Positions 6,831-15,727 of a stretch of DNA of 64,000 nt are shown piece after piece. Under the pieces are notes generated by a model. That model saw only the letters and a program-made list of their open reading frames with translations. It was not told the origin of the DNA and searched no databases. Positions within the stretch are counted from its first letter, which is position 1. Each line of letters starts with the position of its first letter. Source of the DNA: Actinomycetales bacterium SN12 (GTDB taxonomy: Bacteria > Actinomycetota > Actinomycetes > Actinomycetales > Microbacteriaceae); contig PJCV01000005.1 in NCBI GenBank assembly GCA_002837415.1, forward strand, positions 186,001 through 250,000, read 5' to 3'. Made by a program: the position numbers and the translations under genes.

Positions 6831-8594
6831 TCAGCGCTTCTCGCACGCGGTAGCCGTCTCGACGCCGTGCGCTGTCGGCGTGATGCGCGCGGTCAATTTG
6901 TCGGTGTCGGGCGTGGTGACGGTGACGTCGAGTGTGCTCTCGGCACCCGGAGCCAGCTGCGTCCTCCACACGAGAACCTGCCGGCCGGCGTCGATGCCGC
7001 CGCCCAGTCGCGGTGCGTCTTCTTGACCGGGCAGTGTGGTCGACACGAGAGCGGAGTGCTCAGGCAGATAGATGTAGGCGATCGTCTCGACCTCGCCTGG
7101 AGGCACACCGAAGCTAGCGCTTCCGGTGATATAGGTGGGCAGAGATGCCGCATCGGCGGGCGCCGAGCTGCGGAGCGTGACGCGCAGGGTGCCCTCACCG
7201 CTCGTGCACGACTCGACGCCCGCGCCCACCTGCATGTAATAGTCCATCTTTGAAGCGGTGCCGGCGTTCAGGTACACACCGAACTCTGCCTCGTCGGGAG
7301 CGATAGGCCCGAGGATGCCCTGCAGCGTGGTGCCGTCGAGCACCGACTGCTCTTCGGGAGCGGCATTCCAGATCATGAGGCGGTGTTCCTCGCCTGCGCG
7401 ACCGAGTGCGGTCACGAGTGCTGCCGGATCGACACTTCCCGTGGTGAGTGACGAGAAGACGGACGAGGCGGCCGCGGCGAAAAACGCATCCTGCTGGCGC
7501 GGGTCTTCGTAGCGCAGATATACCTCGTTCAGCAGAAGCTGCACCGCATTCTCGGCGTTGAGCTCATCTCCCGTCGGCAGCGAGATCGGCCCGGTTGCCT
7601 CGAGCAGGTACGACAGAGCGACAGGGTCGAGCGAGATAACGCCGTCGATTGTGGTGCCCGTCTGACGCTGCCACATCGCCTGCACAATCGGTGCGTCGCG
7701 CGTGAAGTCGGGGATCTGCGTGACGTTCTGGACATAGCTCGCGGGCTGACGACCGAACAGGCGGATCTCGTCGTCGGTCATCGGCACGACCGGGTCGTCG
7801 TAGCGGGGAAAGTCAGACGACGCTGCCTGCGCGCTGAGGGTGAGCTGCCCGTTCTCGGTATGCACGAGCGCCATCGCGCCGACGATGCCGCCGAGCGATC
7901 GCCACTCGGCGTTGTTCTGAAAGACGATGAGGTAGTCGCGCGGTCCGTCAGCGCCGAGCATGGGCGGGAAGAGCGCAGCTGTGCGGTTCAGGGCATCGGC
8001 CGCGACATGCGCCCGTCGAAGGAGACTCGTGATCTCGTCGACCGCGTCACGCAGCGGCCCGACCAGGGGAGCCGGGTCGATGCTGCCAACCACCGACGCG
8101 GCGGCAGCCATCCCCGACGCGCTCTCGGAAGCCGCTCCCTCCAGCTCGCGAAACGTTGACAGATCGATCGATCCGTTTCGCGGTCTGATGCTATCGAGCG
8201 AGAACGATGCCGCGGCGGAAGCGAGCGGCGTGAGGGCATCCGACGCAACATCATTGAGCGTGGCCGCGACGGAGCTCACCGCGGCGAGCTGTGGGCCGAC
8301 CCAGGGGAGCTGTTCGCCGGCCTTCCAGACGAGGTCGTTCGTGAGGTCTCGCGCGGCTGCGGTGTCGGCCGATACCTCGCGGATGAGCTCTGCGGCACTG
8401 GCCGGGTCGGCGAGAGCGGATGCCGCGTCACTCGCCGTCGCGCGGGCGTCGGTGAGGTGCTGGTACGCGAGGAACCCGCGAATGCCGATCCATGCGGTGG
8501 CGATGACAGCGAGAATCAGGATGCCGCCGAGCACCCACGCCGTGATCCGCCCCGCGCGGCGTCGCCGCTGCGCAGACAGGCTCTCGGAACTCAC
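6831..8594 (-). CDS. DUF4012 domain membrane-anchored protein
   Basis: A 587-residue protein with a short Arg-rich cytoplasmic start, one membrane helix (about residues 17-40, WVLGGILILAVIATAWIGI) and a large extracytoplasmic part. The central region (FQNNAEWRSLGGIVGAMALVHTENG, GTTIDGVISLDPVALSYLLEATGPI) matches what I know of DUF4012 proteins, which recur in actinobacterial polysaccharide clusters. The family has no agreed biochemical function; a role in polymer export or attachment to the wall is a guess from context. It lies downstream of ugd in the same orientation, separated by a short interspersed repeat. Confidence 0.82.
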   Translation of the reverse strand: MSSESLSAQRRRRAGRITAWVLGGILILAVIATAWIGIRGFLAYQHLTDARATASDAASALADPASAAELIREVSADTAAARDLTNDLVWKAGEQLPWVGPQLAAVSSVAATLNDVASDALTPLASAAASFSLDSIRPRNGSIDLSTFRELEGAASESASGMAAAASVVGSIDPAPLVGPLRDAVDEITSLLRRAHVAADALNRTAALFPPMLGADGPRDYLIVFQNNAEWRSLGGIVGAMALVHTENGQLTLSAQAASSDFPRYDDPVVPMTDDEIRLFGRQPASYVQNVTQIPDFTRDAPIVQAMWQRQTGTTIDGVISLDPVALSYLLEATGPISLPTGDELNAENAVQLLLNEVYLRYEDPRQQDAFFAAAASSVFSSLTTGSVDPAALVTALGRAGEEHRLMIWNAAPEEQSVLDGTTLQGILGPIAPDEAEFGVYLNAGTASKMDYYMQVGAGVESCTSGEGTLRVTLRSSAPADAASLPTYITGSASFGVPPGEVETIAYIYLPEHSALVSTTLPGQEDAPRLGGGIDAGRQVLVWRTQLAPGAESTLDVTVTTPDTDKLTARITPTAHGVETATACEKR

Positions 8595-8638
8595 ACTGTC
8601 ACGATAGCTTGCCGCAGCCCCTGAGTCGCACGGCCGGC

Positions 8639-8657
8639 CCCTGAGCCTGTTGAAGGG
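8639..8657. repeat. Short interspersed palindromic repeat, copy 1
   Basis: CCCTGAGCCTGTTGAAGGG lies just after the ugd stop codon. The same core (GAGCCTGTCGAAG) recurs twice inside ugd (9480-9499 and 9526-9544). Repeats of this type are widespread in bacterial genomes. Confidence 0.7.
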
Positions 8658-8667
8658 TCCGGCAACC

Positions 8668-10050
8668 CTACGGCCGCCCCATCCCGTAATACGTCCACCC
8701 CGCCTCGCGCCACGCAGCGGCGTCCAGGCAGTTCCGCCCGTCGACGACGATCGTCCCGGCAGTCAGCGACGCGGCGTGCTCGGGGGAGAGCTCGCGGCGG
8801 TACTCGTCCCACTCCGTGACGACGATGACCGCGTCTGCCCCGCGCAGTGCTTCGTCACGGTCGTCGACGTAGTTCAGTTGCGGATGCTGGCGTCGAGCGT
8901 TCTCGAGAGCTTCGGGATCGGTGACGGTGACTTCGGCGCCGAGACCCTTGAGGCGAACGGCGACGTCGAGAGCGGGGGAGTCGCGGATGTCGTCGCTGTG
9001 CGGCTTGAATGCGGCGCCGAGCAGTGTGATGTTCTTTCCGACGACGTTGCCCTCGAACGCGTCGACGACAAGGTGAACCGCACGTTCACGGCGCCGCAGG
9101 TTGATGGCATCGACTTCGCGTAGGAACGAGACCGATTCGCTGCGCCCGAGTTCTTCAGCTCGTGCCGAAAAGGCGCGGATGTCCTTCGGCAGGCAGCCAC
9201 CGCCGAAGCCGATGCCCGCGCCGAGGAACCGGCGGCCGATGCGAGCGTCGTGGCCGATGGCATCAGCGAGTTGGGTGACGTCGGCACCGGTGACTTCGGC
9301 GATCTCGCTCATCGCGTTGATGAATGAGATCTTCGTTGCCAGAAACGCGTTCGCCGCCACCTTCACCAGTTCGGCCGTTGCCAGATCCGTGACGATGAAC
9401 GGCGTTCCCTTGGTGACGGCGGGGTGGTAGACCTCGCGCAGCACGTCCGCGGCGTCGGCCGCTGAGCTGCCGCCGGCACTCCCTAAGCCTGTCGAAGGGC
9501 GCGATACCCCGCCGCTCCGGCCGGCCGCTGAGCCTGTCGAAGCGTCCGACACTCCCACCACCAACCGGTCTGGGTCGATCGTGTCCTGCACGGCCCAACC
9601 TTCACGGAGGAATTCCGGGTTCCAGACGAGCGTCGCCCCGGTCGCTTCGACGCGCAGCGCGAGCTGGGCCGCGGTCCCCACCGGAACCGTCGATTTGCCG
9701 GCGACGATGTCGCCGGAAGTCAAGTGCGGCAGCAGCGCGTCGACGGCGGCGTCCACATAGGTGAGATCGGCTGCATCGCCGTCTCTCTGCTGTGGTGTGC
9801 CGACGCCGATGAAGTGCACTCTCGCGCCCTTCGCCTCGGCGATGTCGGTGGTGAAGCGCAGGTTGCCCGAAGCGATGCCCGCGGAGAGGATCTCAGGCAG
9901 CCCGGGTTCGAAGAAGGGGGCCTCCCCTGAGGAGAGCGCGTCGATCTTGCGCTCATCGACGTCGATTCCGACGACCTCGTGGCCGATGGATGCCATCGCG
10001 GCAGCATGCACGGCGCCGAGGTAACCGCAACCGATGACTGAGAGTTTCAC
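8668..10050 (-). CDS. ugd: UDP-glucose 6-dehydrogenase
   Basis: A 460-residue NAD-dependent enzyme oxidising UDP-glucose to UDP-glucuronate, the uronic-acid donor for the polymer. It has the N-terminal Rossmann motif GCGYLGAVHAAAMA, the NAFLATKISFINAM segment, catalytic GGGCLPKDIRAF (Cys), and GAAFKPHSDDIRDSPAL in the C-terminal domain. The start is GTG (10050-10048): AAAGGAGC lies upstream and homology begins there, although the frame is open 65 codons further. Unusually, about 30 residues rich in Ser/Gly/Ala (around 9460-9555) are inserted before REVYHP and contain two copies of an interspersed palindromic repeat. The enzyme motifs are intact, so I expect activity. Confidence 0.94.
   Translation of the reverse strand: MKLSVIGCGYLGAVHAAAMASIGHEVVGIDVDERKIDALSSGEAPFFEPGLPEILSAGIASGNLRFTTDIAEAKGARVHFIGVGTPQQRDGDAADLTYVDAAVDALLPHLTSGDIVAGKSTVPVGTAAQLALRVEATGATLVWNPEFLREGWAVQDTIDPDRLVVGVSDASTGSAAGRSGGVSRPSTGLGSAGGSSAADAADVLREVYHPAVTKGTPFIVTDLATAELVKVAANAFLATKISFINAMSEIAEVTGADVTQLADAIGHDARIGRRFLGAGIGFGGGCLPKDIRAFSARAEELGRSESVSFLREVDAINLRRRERAVHLVVDAFEGNVVGKNITLLGAAFKPHSDDIRDSPALDVAVRLKGLGAEVTVTDPEALENARRQHPQLNYVDDRDEALRGADAVIVVTEWDEYRRELSPEHAASLTAGTIVVDGRNCLDAAAWREAGWTYYGMGRP
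9480..9544. repeat. Interspersed palindromic repeat pair inserted in frame in ugd
   Basis: Two copies of the core AGCCTGTCGAAG (9480-9499 and 9526-9544) lie in the same orientation inside the ugd reading frame. They encode STGLG- and STGSA-type peptide. A third copy lies just downstream of the gene at 8639-8657. The insertion keeps the frame. Confidence 0.75.
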
Positions 10051-10395
10051 TTGGCTCCTTTGATTGAACCCTCTATGCATAGCAGAGCGTCGTGACGCCA
10101 TGATCATCCGGACGCTCGTGGGATGAACGGCGACGGCGCCGCAGACTGCTGCGATCCAAGCGCGAGCAGAACAAGATCCCGCGCGAGACGCAGCCACTAG
10201 GAGCATATGTAGTGCCGGGGAGGACCATCGCCGATCGTGTACCATCTACCCGAGCCATATACTCCATGGCGAACTGTGCGCCACTTGCGACCATGAGCGA
10301 GCTCGCGAAGGGATACGTGATGACGGGGGACACGAGATGACGATCCCTTCGCGTCGCGAGATGGACCACGCGCATCCGACCGACGCGCCGCCGCT
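10051..10395. other. Divergent promoter region between ugd and the polymerase gene
   Basis: No credible gene. AAAGGAGC (about 10053-10060, minus strand) is the ugd ribosome binding site. A perfect palindrome CTATGCATAG at 10073-10082 lies 23 bases upstream of the ugd start and is a candidate operator. Base composition falls from here rightward into the polymerase and flippase genes. Promoters for both directions must lie here but no clear consensus was found. Confidence 0.4.
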
Positions 10396-11640
10396 GTGAA
10401 TTCTGCACAGCCGAGATCAAGTCGAAGCGGTACGTCAAATCCTTCGCGAACTGGATGTGGCGTACGTTCGATTTCTGTAGCACTGTGCTTCTGGGCCGTT
10501 ATCGCGTACCCCCGTCCAGAAGTGGTTCCGGGGACGGTCGCGCTGATAGTTGGCGCAGTTCTCGTCGTTCTACTAGTCGCTCGCTCGCTATCACTTCCAT
10601 GGGCGTCAACGTTAGTTAACATGTTCGTCGCGCTGGCGATTCTCTCCGCTATATGGGCGGACAGTGCTAGCGCCTCGTTAGCGAGCAGCGCCCTCTTGCT
10701 TGTCATCGCCGGATCCGCGGCCTTCGTAGCGCGCTTCTTGAACGCGGACGATCTGCTCAAGACTCTGGACTTCGGGTTCAAAGCGGTCATCTCGATTTCG
10801 TTAGCCGTCGCCTTACTGGTTCCCTCGTTCGGTATTACTAGACGCGTCTGGACAAACGGGGCGCTTGAGGGGATCTATCCGCACAGAAACGTGTTGGGGT
10901 ATGTGGTCGTCCTTGGGTTGATCACTCTTCTGTATGCCCCTGGGCGCCGCCGCTGGTCGAAACTGCTCTGGGCAGCGGTCTATGTCGGGACGATGATCTG
11001 GACAGGCTCAGCAACGTCAGCGGTCGGAATCGGGATGGTGTTGATACTTGGCATTGTCTTCCGGATCACTTCGGCGAAGGATGCGCGCACTCGAGTAGTT
11101 GCTACGCTGCTGGTGCTCGCCAGCGGTTCTGTTGCTCTGCTGGCGGCAACTTACAATCCGACAGCACTTTTTGACGCTCTCGGGCGGGACGAAACCCTAA
11201 CCGGTCGGACAGAAATTTGGCGTGGCGCAGAGTTCGCGTTCAGCTTGCGTCCGATTCTCGGGTACGGGTGGAACTCGATTCTTGGGGAAGATACGACTTC
11301 TGGAAGGCTAATTCTTCCGTACGCTGGCTGGTACACGAATAGCACGCATAACGGCTACCTCGCGGTGGCGCTCCAACTAGGCATCGTAGGTCTGATCATC
11401 GCTTCTCTTATCCTCGTGCGCGCTTTGTACTGTAGCTTCCGTCTTATGCTGCGCCGGGGTGGGCCTTTCTGGGCGTGGAGTGTCCAGGTGATTATCGCTC
11501 TTGCGGTAGTGAACGCGGTAGAAACGAGAGCGTTTCTCGACTTCGGGTGGTTTTTGTTGGTACTAATAAGCAGTAAGGTGCTGCTCGAGAAGAAAGTCCC
11601 AGCCGCCGATGCTAATAGAATGTCACCAGGGTACTTATGA
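10396..11640 (+). CDS. O-antigen ligase/polymerase-like membrane protein (Wzy type)
   Basis: A 414-residue integral membrane protein with about ten hydrophobic segments. It has the features of the Wzy/WaaL family: IYPHRNVLGYVVVLGLITLLY in the middle, a large outer loop with TLTGRTEIWRGAEFAF and ILGYGWNS, and THNGYLAVALQLGIVGL near the end. In a Wzx/Wzy pathway it would join lipid-linked repeat units on the outer face of the membrane. Its stop overlaps the flippase start (ATGA), showing translational coupling. The GTG at 10396 is the longest start; a shorter one cannot be excluded because the first 25 residues are polar. Codon use and GC are lower than in flanking housekeeping genes, suggesting transfer. 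Confidence 0.85.
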   Translation: MNSAQPRSSRSGTSNPSRTGCGVRSISVALCFWAVIAYPRPEVVPGTVALIVGAVLVVLLVARSLSLPWASTLVNMFVALAILSAIWADSASASLASSALLLVIAGSAAFVARFLNADDLLKTLDFGFKAVISISLAVALLVPSFGITRRVWTNGALEGIYPHRNVLGYVVVLGLITLLYAPGRRRWSKLLWAAVYVGTMIWTGSATSAVGIGMVLILGIVFRITSAKDARTRVVATLLVLASGSVALLAATYNPTALFDALGRDETLTGRTEIWRGAEFAFSLRPILGYGWNSILGEDTTSGRLILPYAGWYTNSTHNGYLAVALQLGIVGLIIASLILVRALYCSFRLMLRRGGPFWAWSVQVIIALAVVNAVETRAFLDFGWFLLVLISSKVLLEKKVPAADANRMSPGYL

Positions 11641-12827
11641 TACTGAGGCAATTCGGCGGGGTCGCGTTCGCGCGCGGCCTTAGTAGTCTCAGTCAGGCTA
11701 TCCTGCTCGTGCTCGTTGCGCGAGGCGTCGGGCCTAGCCAATTTGGTGTGCTCGCCACATTCTTGTCTCTGCACATTGTCTTGTTCTCGCTGGGCAGCTT
11801 GAATGCCACTACCTTGATATCGCGCGAGTACGCGACCGGCAACCACGGCTTTGTGGTGACGGCTTTGCGCATCAACGCGGTCGCTCTTTCGGGGGTGTTC
11901 GTCCTCGTGGGCTCTCTCGGTCTCTTCCTCATCGACGATCCAAGACTCTTGATAGCTGTTTCGGGGAACGCAGTTGCCGTTCTCCTGGAAAACACCGCGG
12001 AAGCGCGACTCGCCATTGCGTTCGCTAGGAAGACCGTGAGTGCGCCGACGCTGTCCGTGTCGGTCAGAGCCGCGCTCACAATTTCGATCTACCTGCTATT
12101 GTTCTTCGGCAGTGTTGACTTGTTGGTTGCTTACGGCGTGGCGCGGACGGGCGGCGCGATCGTGGGAAACTTGATAGCTGTTCTGTGCGTAAGAACTGAG
12201 CTGAGCGTTCGTCGAGCTCCCACCTGGTCGACCCTGGCAATGCTCGTGCCTCTCGCGACGGCAAAGGCTATGGGGTCGCTTCGCAATCTTGACAACGTCG
12301 TTGTCTCCGCGACGTCGGGTGCACTAGCTGTGGGTCTCTACTCCGCTGTAAGCAAGGTTCTTGCCCCATTCAGCATCGTGCCAAATGCGCTCAATTCGAT
12401 TGTTATTCCGCGTGCCGCTCGTGCGGATCTTCGCCGTGTGCGAAGGTACTGCGATATTGCGTTCTACGTCGGTGTAGCGATATCTTTCGCCACTCTCGGC
12501 CTCACTCCGGTGAACGAGTGGATCGTTCAGACTGTTTTTGGTCCGGAATACGCGGGTGGGGGGTTTGTCCTTTCGCTGGTGATGTTGCGACTCGGAGTCG
12601 TCAGCGTCGGCCCGGTACTCGGCGGCATGTTGCAAGCCAAACGGTTGGACCGTTATGTTGCGATCAACTCGACGATCGTCGCCGTAGCCACGCTCCTGGC
12701 AGTAGCCGTTTGTTCGTTCTTGTGGGGCCCGGCCGGGGCTGCTGGCGGATTCGCCGGCGTTTCCCTTCTTGGTTTTGCGCGAATCTGGTTAGAAGGACGC
12801 CGCCGACTGGAGCGCGGGCAATCCTAG
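11637..12827 (+). CDS. Polysaccharide flippase (Wzx/MOP superfamily)
   Basis: A 396-residue membrane protein with about twelve hydrophobic segments. It starts like a Wzx/MATE-type exporter (FGGVAFARGLSSLSQAILLVLVARGVGPSQFGVLATFLS) and has a central KAMGSLRNLDNVVVSATSGALAVGLYSAVSKVLAP. It should move undecaprenyl-linked repeat units across the membrane for the polymerase encoded just upstream, with which it overlaps by four bases. GC is lower than in the flanking housekeeping genes. It is convergent with the ATP-grasp gene. Specificity of Wzx proteins cannot be read from sequence. Confidence 0.85.
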   Translation: MILRQFGGVAFARGLSSLSQAILLVLVARGVGPSQFGVLATFLSLHIVLFSLGSLNATTLISREYATGNHGFVVTALRINAVALSGVFVLVGSLGLFLIDDPRLLIAVSGNAVAVLLENTAEARLAIAFARKTVSAPTLSVSVRAALTISIYLLLFFGSVDLLVAYGVARTGGAIVGNLIAVLCVRTELSVRRAPTWSTLAMLVPLATAKAMGSLRNLDNVVVSATSGALAVGLYSAVSKVLAPFSIVPNALNSIVIPRAARADLRRVRRYCDIAFYVGVAISFATLGLTPVNEWIVQTVFGPEYAGGGFVLSLVMLRLGVVSVGPVLGGMLQAKRLDRYVAINSTIVAVATLLAVAVCSFLWGPAGAAGGFAGVSLLGFARIWLEGRRRLERGQS

Positions 12828-12898
12828 ACACGTCGGGCACGTGGCGTTGAGCGGTAGGGACGGGCGGCGTGATTCGCTCGGGTCTCGAGCTGAATGAG

Positions 12899-13972
12899 CT
12901 AAGAGCGTCTGAGACGGCCGTGCACGCGCCGCATGAGTCGAGCGACCAACGAGTTGCGAATAACCCATCGGACCGTCCCGTCGGGGATCGCGGCGTTCAC
13001 TCGCTCGAGCGTCTCTCGGAACGGGCCCTTCAAGAATCCGTCTGTATGCACTTGCAATAGCGGTATCCCGAAGTTGCGATTACCTTCGATTAATACCGGT
13101 CCTGTTGGCGTGATAGTCACCTCCCAAACCACAAACGGGTGCACCGAAGTCGCCCGCGCGGCGGCTATGCATAGCTCGACGGCATCGGCCCAGTAAGGGA
13201 GTTCCGCGCCTTCGAACCGAACATCATTGTCGGGGTTACGGGTCAGCCACTGCGTTCCGTACTGTGGAAGCGTCCTGGCTCGACCGAGGCGTCCCGTTTG
13301 TACATCGACGTGAACGGATAGCGCACCGTGCTTCCAACTGTTCACCTGGTCACCTTCCCGGCCGGCGTAGAGCGCCGCAACAAGCAGGCGGGGATCACCG
13401 CGCTCATCAAGGTAGGTGAGCATGCGTACCGTGTGGGGTGCATCGAAGCCGATTGCTGACATCCTGGGATGCGGTCCCACGAGCTCTTGGAGGATAGACC
13501 CCTGAAATTCGTCGACACCCCTCTGCGAGCCCCACACCCAGTCCAGGCTCCGCACTGTGCCGTCGCCAATCGTAAACAAGGGAACGTTATCATCCCACTC
13601 CACTTCACGAACGAGCACTACGCCCTTGCTCGCCATTCCAGCCACAGGTTTGATCACGAATGAACTTGGCCGAGTGTCCCGTATCCAGTCTCCAAACTCA
13701 TCTCGATTCCGTATCGGTCGCCCGTCGACGGATTTTCCTCCGGTTGGGTGGACGAGGCCCAAAGTCCGCGGCGTGGACAGCCCCCGCTGCGCCGCGGTCT
13801 GGGCAAACAACCATTTATTGTCGAGGAGGCCCGTCCAGTCGGGTTGAGTAAATGACGGTCGGACGACATCCTTCCAAGCTCGAGCGGACAGGTAGTACCT
13901 GCGGTCCTTGTCTGACTGTCTAAGCCCGTAATGCGCGGACTCCTCGGGCGTTAGCAACCAGCGATCTACCAT
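12899..13972 (-). CDS. Sugar-transfer-associated ATP-grasp protein
   Basis: A 357-residue soluble protein of the ATP-grasp fold. The nucleotide-binding part shows FVIKPVAGMASKGVVLV (Lys and small-residue loop, about residues 130-147). Near the end are VVWEVTITPTGPVLIEGNRNFG, giving the acidic/Asn metal ligands, and IPLLQVHTDG. This matches the family often found in polysaccharide loci as sugar-transfer associated ATP-grasp. ATP-grasp enzymes form carboxylate-amine or related bonds through acyl phosphates. With UDP-glucuronate made by ugd here, an amide on a uronic acid is an attractive but unproven product. It is the last gene of the leftward block, 71 bp after the QueC-like gene. Confidence 0.82.
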   Translation of the reverse strand: MVDRWLLTPEESAHYGLRQSDKDRRYYLSARAWKDVVRPSFTQPDWTGLLDNKWLFAQTAAQRGLSTPRTLGLVHPTGGKSVDGRPIRNRDEFGDWIRDTRPSSFVIKPVAGMASKGVVLVREVEWDDNVPLFTIGDGTVRSLDWVWGSQRGVDEFQGSILQELVGPHPRMSAIGFDAPHTVRMLTYLDERGDPRLLVAALYAGREGDQVNSWKHGALSVHVDVQTGRLGRARTLPQYGTQWLTRNPDNDVRFEGAELPYWADAVELCIAAARATSVHPFVVWEVTITPTGPVLIEGNRNFGIPLLQVHTDGFLKGPFRETLERVNAAIPDGTVRWVIRNSLVARLMRRVHGRLRRS

Positions 13973-14043
13973 GGTGGTGGTCCTCAGCGTCTATTAGGTG
14001 GGTTTTCGCGGGGCTCTGTCCGAAGGAGGCCACTACGATGGAG

Positions 14044-14784
14044 TCAAGTCGGCAGAATTTTTCGCATGAGCGCGCGGGACTTAGTGATCATGAGGTATTG
14101 AACTCGCCTTCCCAGCGTAGGAGCAGGAACTCGGCGACCGAAACCTTCCGACCGTGCGTGTTTGCACGGGTTGCACCAGCCGCAAGGTTGGCCATTGAAG
14201 AGCGGCGTGTGACACCACCAGGTCATTTCCATGATGTCCTGGTACCCGTTTGCTTGCGCAATGCGCTGCGATTCAAGTTTCGTTATGTCGAAGATCGGAA
14301 ACTCGAAATGTTGAAATAGTAGTTTCGGCCCCTTCGCGTGCTCTAAGTCAAAGCCGAATCTTCCGGGGGTCTTTGTCCTCAAAATGAGATCACCAAGACG
14401 GACGCTAGGCGCATCATCCGACTTCAACCCGATCTCAAAACGAACACCCTCAGATTTCGCTAATCGAGCGAGCCAGTCGTACTGTGCTCCCCAATACTGT
14501 GTTCGTCGCAGGTCCCTAAACCAGCCGCTGATCTCTTCGTCCGCTGGAACGTCGGCCTTCCCGACGACCTTGGTCTGCCTGAGGCGGTGGGAAACTGAGG
14601 GGTCGCGCTCTTCGAGGGCCACCCGGATGCGTTGCATCGTCCGCAGTTCGGTAGCCGATGAGTATCGGTCAGGATCCAGAACGTACCAGGGCTGAACCAC
14701 CGCGTCCGATGTGAGCAGAAGCTGGGCAACCCTAAAGGTCGAGTCCCACCCCGAGGTCCAGAGAACGTTGTGCAACGTCGTCAT
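14044..14784 (-). CDS. QueC-like PP-loop ATPase (7-cyano-7-deazaguanine synthase superfamily) in a polysaccharide operon
   Basis: A 246-residue soluble protein. Near the N terminus it has a PP-loop for ATP pyrophosphate binding (LWTSGWDSTFRV, residues about 8-19). Near the C terminus a four-cysteine zinc motif spaced C-x9-C-x2-C-x2-C (CHTPLFNGQPCGWCNPC) closely follows QueC. QueC adenylates a carboxylate and converts it with ammonia to an amide and then a nitrile. No other queuosine or deazapurine genes are here. It starts four bases after the TupA-like gene and precedes another ATP-grasp gene, so a role in modifying the polysaccharide, such as amidation of uronic acid, is more likely than tRNA modification. 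This role is inference. Confidence 0.8.
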   Translation of the reverse strand: MTTLHNVLWTSGWDSTFRVAQLLLTSDAVVQPWYVLDPDRYSSATELRTMQRIRVALEERDPSVSHRLRQTKVVGKADVPADEEISGWFRDLRRTQYWGAQYDWLARLAKSEGVRFEIGLKSDDAPSVRLGDLILRTKTPGRFGFDLEHAKGPKLLFQHFEFPIFDITKLESQRIAQANGYQDIMEMTWWCHTPLFNGQPCGWCNPCKHARSEGFGRRVPAPTLGRRVQYLMITKSRALMRKILPT

Positions 14785-14788
14785 CGTC

Positions 14789-15673
14789 TTACCTTTCGAA
14801 ATCTAAGTTCCAGTAGGAACCAAGAACGCGGTCGAACTCTTCGGGATGAAATCTACGACGACCACCGGCTGGATATGGCGTAGTCTCTCCGAAATACACC
14901 GTGTCACCGACGCTGTAAAAGTCGACGCGCATGAAATCAAAGGCGCCGCCAATACTTCTAGCCTGACGAAGGATCTCGTCGAGGTTGACCGGACGCTCAG
15001 GAATGTCTTCGCTCGAGATCGACGTCTTTACGTCGAGAGGAGACCACTCAGGTGACACGTGATATTGACGATGATCGATGCCGCGGCCGGAGTGGATTTG
15101 TATCATTTTCGGCTCCCCATGAAAGACGAAAACCTTATAGTCCTTCGGAACCTCAGTCAGGGAGTTTCCACCGATCCAGGGCTCTATGAGGTATAGCGGT
15201 CGCGCAAACTGATATGCCCATTCTCCGAGCTGCTGATACCTATCCTGCATGTGTAGCCAGTGGGATGTCTTCTCCGCAACATCCTCAAGGTCCGGGGTGC
15301 CTTCGCCAAGATACACGTCGCCAGAAAGGTGATTGGGTTTAAGGACCCAGCGGTGCGGAAGCGCGATGCTCGAAAGTTGGGAAATTGCGGTTCCTGACCA
15401 GACCGTGTCAACCGGCGTCACTGTCGCATCAAGCTCGCGCACCTTATCTTTCATCAGCAGTTTGTCGCAAGTCCACTTAAGTTCAGGATTATGATCGTAA
15501 AGTAAGCGCCAAGTGACCTTCTCTGAGAAGGTTGATGGGTTCTTCAGGTTCGGGAGTTTGCCGTGGGATCGCAGGAATAGAAGCTTCCTGCGACTGGTTA
15601 GCGGCAGTTGCTCGAGGAGTCCAGAGAATAGTCGTTTTCCGGACTCCCTGAGGAGAGGCTTGATCTGGGTCAT
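14789..15673 (-). CDS. TupA-like ATP-grasp protein
   Basis: A 294-residue soluble protein of the TupA-like ATP-grasp family. Recognisable blocks are NPSTFSEKVTWRLLYDHNPEL near the N terminus, WVLKPNHLSGDVYLGEG for nucleotide binding, DYKVFVFHGEPKMIQIHSGR, and DFMRVDFYSVGDTVYFGETT with YPAGG near the end. The family is named after TupA of alkaliphilic Bacillus teichuronopeptide synthesis, thought to join polyglutamate to polyglucuronate. Here it sits between the glycosyltransferases and the QueC-like gene, downstream in direction of ugd-made UDP-glucuronate. A carboxyl-amine ligation on the polymer is therefore plausible. ATG at 15673 has GGAAAGAG upstream. Confidence 0.85.
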   Translation of the reverse strand: MTQIKPLLRESGKRLFSGLLEQLPLTSRRKLLFLRSHGKLPNLKNPSTFSEKVTWRLLYDHNPELKWTCDKLLMKDKVRELDATVTPVDTVWSGTAISQLSSIALPHRWVLKPNHLSGDVYLGEGTPDLEDVAEKTSHWLHMQDRYQQLGEWAYQFARPLYLIEPWIGGNSLTEVPKDYKVFVFHGEPKMIQIHSGRGIDHRQYHVSPEWSPLDVKTSISSEDIPERPVNLDEILRQARSIGGAFDFMRVDFYSVGDTVYFGETTPYPAGGRRRFHPEEFDRVLGSYWNLDFER

Positions 15674-15727
15674 TGCTCTTTCCGTTTGATCTAGTTACCG
15701 CCGACACCGACAACTGGATAGGGTGAT

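Noticed and set aside
14044-14784. Calling the PP-loop gene queC of queuosine synthesis
   Set aside because: Motifs fit the superfamily, but the operon is polysaccharide-related and no queuosine partner genes are present, so no gene symbol is given.
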